Assembly (NCBI GenBank): GCA_013287135.1
Contig: JABDEK010000027.1
Span: forward strand, 1-45,773
Direction: 5' to 3'
Source: Acidobacteriota bacterium
Lineage (GTDB): Bacteria > Acidobacteriota > Terriglobia > Acidiferrales > UBA7541
DNA: 45,773 bases
In this document: positions 44,046-45,773 of the stretch, piece after piece
How positions within the stretch are numbered: the first letter of the stretch is position 1
How the letters are laid out: every line of letters starts with the position of its first letter
Translations under genes and position numbers: made by a program
The notes under the pieces: generated by a model
Told to the model about the DNA's origin: nothing
Databases searched by the model: none
Seen by the model: the letters and a program-made list of their open reading frames with translations, nothing else

Positions 44046-44588
44046 TCAGAGGGCTAAGAAGAGATGATAACTGGCAAATCCCAGCGCCGCGCCAATGGCC
44101 GAACCCGCCAACACGTCGCTGAGGAAATGCATACCCAGGATGATCCGCGATGAAGCGATTAGAAAAGCTACGGCCAGCAAAGGGGTCTGTAGGTCAGGAT
44201 AAAAAAGTCCGATTGACAGCGCTACCGCGAATGCTGTGATGGAATGTCCGGAGGGAAAAGAATATTTGTCCGGAGGCAGGATCGAGGCCCAGCAGTGCGG
44301 TTCGATTTCGCACGGTCGTTGGCGGCGGTTGGAGCGTTTGATCGTGCGAAAGAGGAAAATTCCCACCGCGGCAGACAATGCTCCGGCGCCAAGAGCCAAG
44401 AAACGTCTATCCCCACCATACAGCAATAGAATCAAACCCAGCGCATACCAAAGCCAGCCATCTCCCATTCGCGTGGTCACGATCATAAATATGCGGAACC
44501 AGCGCGGTGCCCGCCATCGATGCACGCGCCGCATCAGGCGATGATCGTTCGATTGAATCTGGTTCCAGACAGCCTTGGCTACGGTCAT
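44046..44588 (-). CDS. PAP2-family membrane phosphatase
   Basis: A 180-residue membrane protein with the three phosphatidic acid phosphatase motifs: KRSNRRQRP, PSGH (YSFPSGHSITAF) and SRIILGMHFLSDVLAG. Four to six helices. Such enzymes dephosphorylate lipid phosphates such as phosphatidate or undecaprenyl pyrophosphate at the membrane. Start ATG 44588 overlaps the PHP gene stop (ATGA), and GGAGGAG is five bases upstream. Second gene of a coupled pair with the PHP phosphoesterase. Confidence 0.92.
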   Translation of the reverse strand: MTVAKAVWNQIQSNDHRLMRRVHRWRAPRWFRIFMIVTTRMGDGWLWYALGLILLLYGGDRRFLALGAGALSAAVGIFLFRTIKRSNRRQRPCEIEPHCWASILPPDKYSFPSGHSITAFAVALSIGLFYPDLQTPLLAVAFLIASSRIILGMHFLSDVLAGSAIGAALGFASYHLFLAL

Positions 44589-45472
44589 ATGAACTCCTCC
44601 GTCGCAGGTTGGGGCGCCGGCAACCAATGGGATTTCTTTTGCACTTCCGATTCGCCAAGAATTTCTTTCGCCCAGTGACGTCCGAATTTTTTCTCATGGT
44701 AATAGTTCAAGTAGGTAATCCCGGGGATCAGGACGCCCAAGGGCGCCAACAAAGCGGTCCAAGATTTTTCGCGCATCATTTCACCGGCAATCAGAAGCAC
44801 GTCGCGAGTGAGCTTTCGAAAACTGCCGGATTCTCCGGCCACGCGTCCGATCCCGTTGCGCAAGCCAGCGAAGAATTCCTCTTTGTCCCGTGCGCCAGGC
44901 ACCTCGGTGTAAGCTGTTCCAGCAGACGGCAGGGCGTGCGCGTCGCTTCCACCAATCGAGATTTTGTTCCAGCGTCTCGCCAGTTGCGCGGCGTATTGGT
45001 TGGCGCTTTCGAGCATTGTGCTGTTCCGCGCTTCCACTGCTGGAAAATATTCCTGGAACCATTCGAAGTCCTCCGCCGCGCGCTTTCCCGTGACGCCTGA
45101 AAAGACGTGATTGATGCTGAAGAAAATTCTTCGCTCGGTCAGATACATCAGCAGCGAAAGCAGATCGCCTCGTCTTCGCAGCAGGTGGTTATGTTGTCGC
45201 TCGCTCACGTCGTAAACGCCGATGTGAGCTTCTGTCCCGCTGGGCATCTGGCAGGTGAGTTCCGCGCTGACGAAGAAATCCGGCAAGTGACGGAATTTTT
45301 CCGAACCTTCTATCGAGTCATGGTCCGTAAAGGTGAACAAATTCATTCCGCGCCGGCGAAGTTGCGCGTACAACTTTCCTGGATCGCTGTAACACTCTCG
45401 GCAGAAATTTTTGACAAAGGGGGTGGTACAGGCTCCGGAAAAGTATGAATGGACGTGAAGATCGCACTTCAC
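44585..45472 (-). CDS. PHP-domain phosphoesterase
   Basis: A 295-residue protein with the polymerase and histidinol phosphatase fold. Metal-ligand motifs are DLHVHSYFSG at the N-terminus, FTDHDSIEG near residue 50, VSAELTC, INHVFSG, and GGSDAHA near residue 195. These supply the His/Asp/Glu cluster for a metal-dependent phosphatase. The C-terminal 60 residues contain a hydrophobic stretch (LLAPLGVLIPGITYL) that may anchor the protein. The frame overlaps the PAP2 gene by four bases. Divergent from the glycosyltransferase gene at the right edge. Confidence 0.88.
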   Translation of the reverse strand: MKCDLHVHSYFSGACTTPFVKNFCRECYSDPGKLYAQLRRRGMNLFTFTDHDSIEGSEKFRHLPDFFVSAELTCQMPSGTEAHIGVYDVSERQHNHLLRRRGDLLSLLMYLTERRIFFSINHVFSGVTGKRAAEDFEWFQEYFPAVEARNSTMLESANQYAAQLARRWNKISIGGSDAHALPSAGTAYTEVPGARDKEEFFAGLRNGIGRVAGESGSFRKLTRDVLLIAGEMMREKSWTALLAPLGVLIPGITYLNYYHEKKFGRHWAKEILGESEVQKKSHWLPAPQPATEEFI

Positions 45473-45590
45473 AACGACAAGAGTAGAAGATGGAGGTTAC
45501 GGGGATGTGACATTCCTGCTAATCTTATGATAATTAACCTATTTAACTATTTGGACACCCATCGCGGAACTTTAACATTCCAGTAGCAAA

Positions 45591-45773
45591 ATGCAGCAAA
45601 TCGACTGGAAGACTAGCCGGATGGAGCGAATTGAGTTCTGCTTTTTCGACGCCGGTGGAGGCCACCGCGCCGCAGCTACGGCACTTGAAATGTCCATCCG
45701 ATCCCAGGGACTTTCATGGGATGTTCGCCTCACCAACCTGCAAGAACTACTTGATGAACTGGATATCCTGAAG
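45591..45773 (+). CDS. MGDG-synthase-like glycosyltransferase, partial
   Basis: The first 61 codons of a plus-strand gene are cut by the right edge. IEFCFFDAGGGHRAAATALEM is the N-terminal motif of monogalactosyldiacylglycerol synthase and related GT28-type lipid glycosyltransferases (GGGHRxAAxAL). The start may be ATG 45591 or ATG 45621, as the first ten residues are not family-like. Divergent from the PHP/PAP2 pair; together these suggest lipid glycosylation or lipid phosphate handling. Assignment rests on the N-terminus only. Confidence 0.75.
   Translation, partial: MQQIDWKTSRMERIEFCFFDAGGGHRAAATALEMSIRSQGLSWDVRLTNLQELLDELDILK

Overview
The window looks like a chromosomal segment of a soil-type Gram-negative bacterium, most likely an acidobacterium (phylum-level inference from gene content: prodomain-poor S53 peptidase, PEP-CTERM protein, BBP2-type porin attached to kdp, KdpD in two pieces, MgtE_N-ABC fusion, kaiC/kaiB/histidine kinase cluster). 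Base composition is moderate, coding density is high, and many genes are translationally coupled (ATGA, TGATG or TAATG overlaps). I see no rRNA, tRNA, CRISPR array, insertion sequence, phage or integrase.

Layout. 1-1414: a 4-hydroxybenzoyl-CoA thioesterase-like gene cut by the left edge, divergent from pobA. 1608-3749: secreted S53 peptidase convergent with a PEP-CTERM protein. 4038-4602: a small membrane protein and a repeat-bearing leader. 4603-12019: a tripartite RND efflux operon (pump, adaptor, outer-membrane lipoprotein) with a membrane-anchored PQQ-type sugar dehydrogenase gene inserted. 12175-18666: a LacI regulator with a LacI-like operator dyad, then a tightly coupled operon of exo-beta-D-glucosaminidase (GH2), a GlmS-like SIS protein (probable glucosamine-6-phosphate deaminase) and an APC permease. 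Together they form a coherent chitosan/glucosamine utilisation unit.

18680-28881: a potassium-starvation module. KdpD is split into two divergent genes (ATP-binding/Usp half on minus, histidine kinase half on plus), followed by kdpE. The transport operon on the minus strand is led by an outer-membrane porin, then a 28-residue membrane microprotein, kdpF, kdpA, kdpB and kdpC. A small two-helix membrane protein lies upstream. 29294-30169 is a secreted protein of unknown role. 30258-33742 is an unusual ABC transporter with one duplicated permease and an ATPase flanked by an MgtE_N-like domain and an AAA-associated C-terminal domain, with no binding protein beside it.

33809-45472: a stress-flavoured region. 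A kaiC-kaiB-kaiB-histidine kinase/receiver operon without kaiA is followed by DUF3309, Ku (end joining), DUF1003, a YciE-like DUF892 ferritin-fold protein, a type II NADH dehydrogenase, DUF2252, and a coupled PHP phosphoesterase/PAP2 phosphatase pair. The right edge cuts an MGDG-synthase-like glycosyltransferase.

The candidates most worth attention are the Kai cluster with two KaiB proteins and a headless (no HTH) kinase-receiver hybrid, the porin-led kdp operon with a divergent split KdpD, and the MgtE_N-ABC transporter. All functions are inferred from sequence motifs read by eye; no database search was run.
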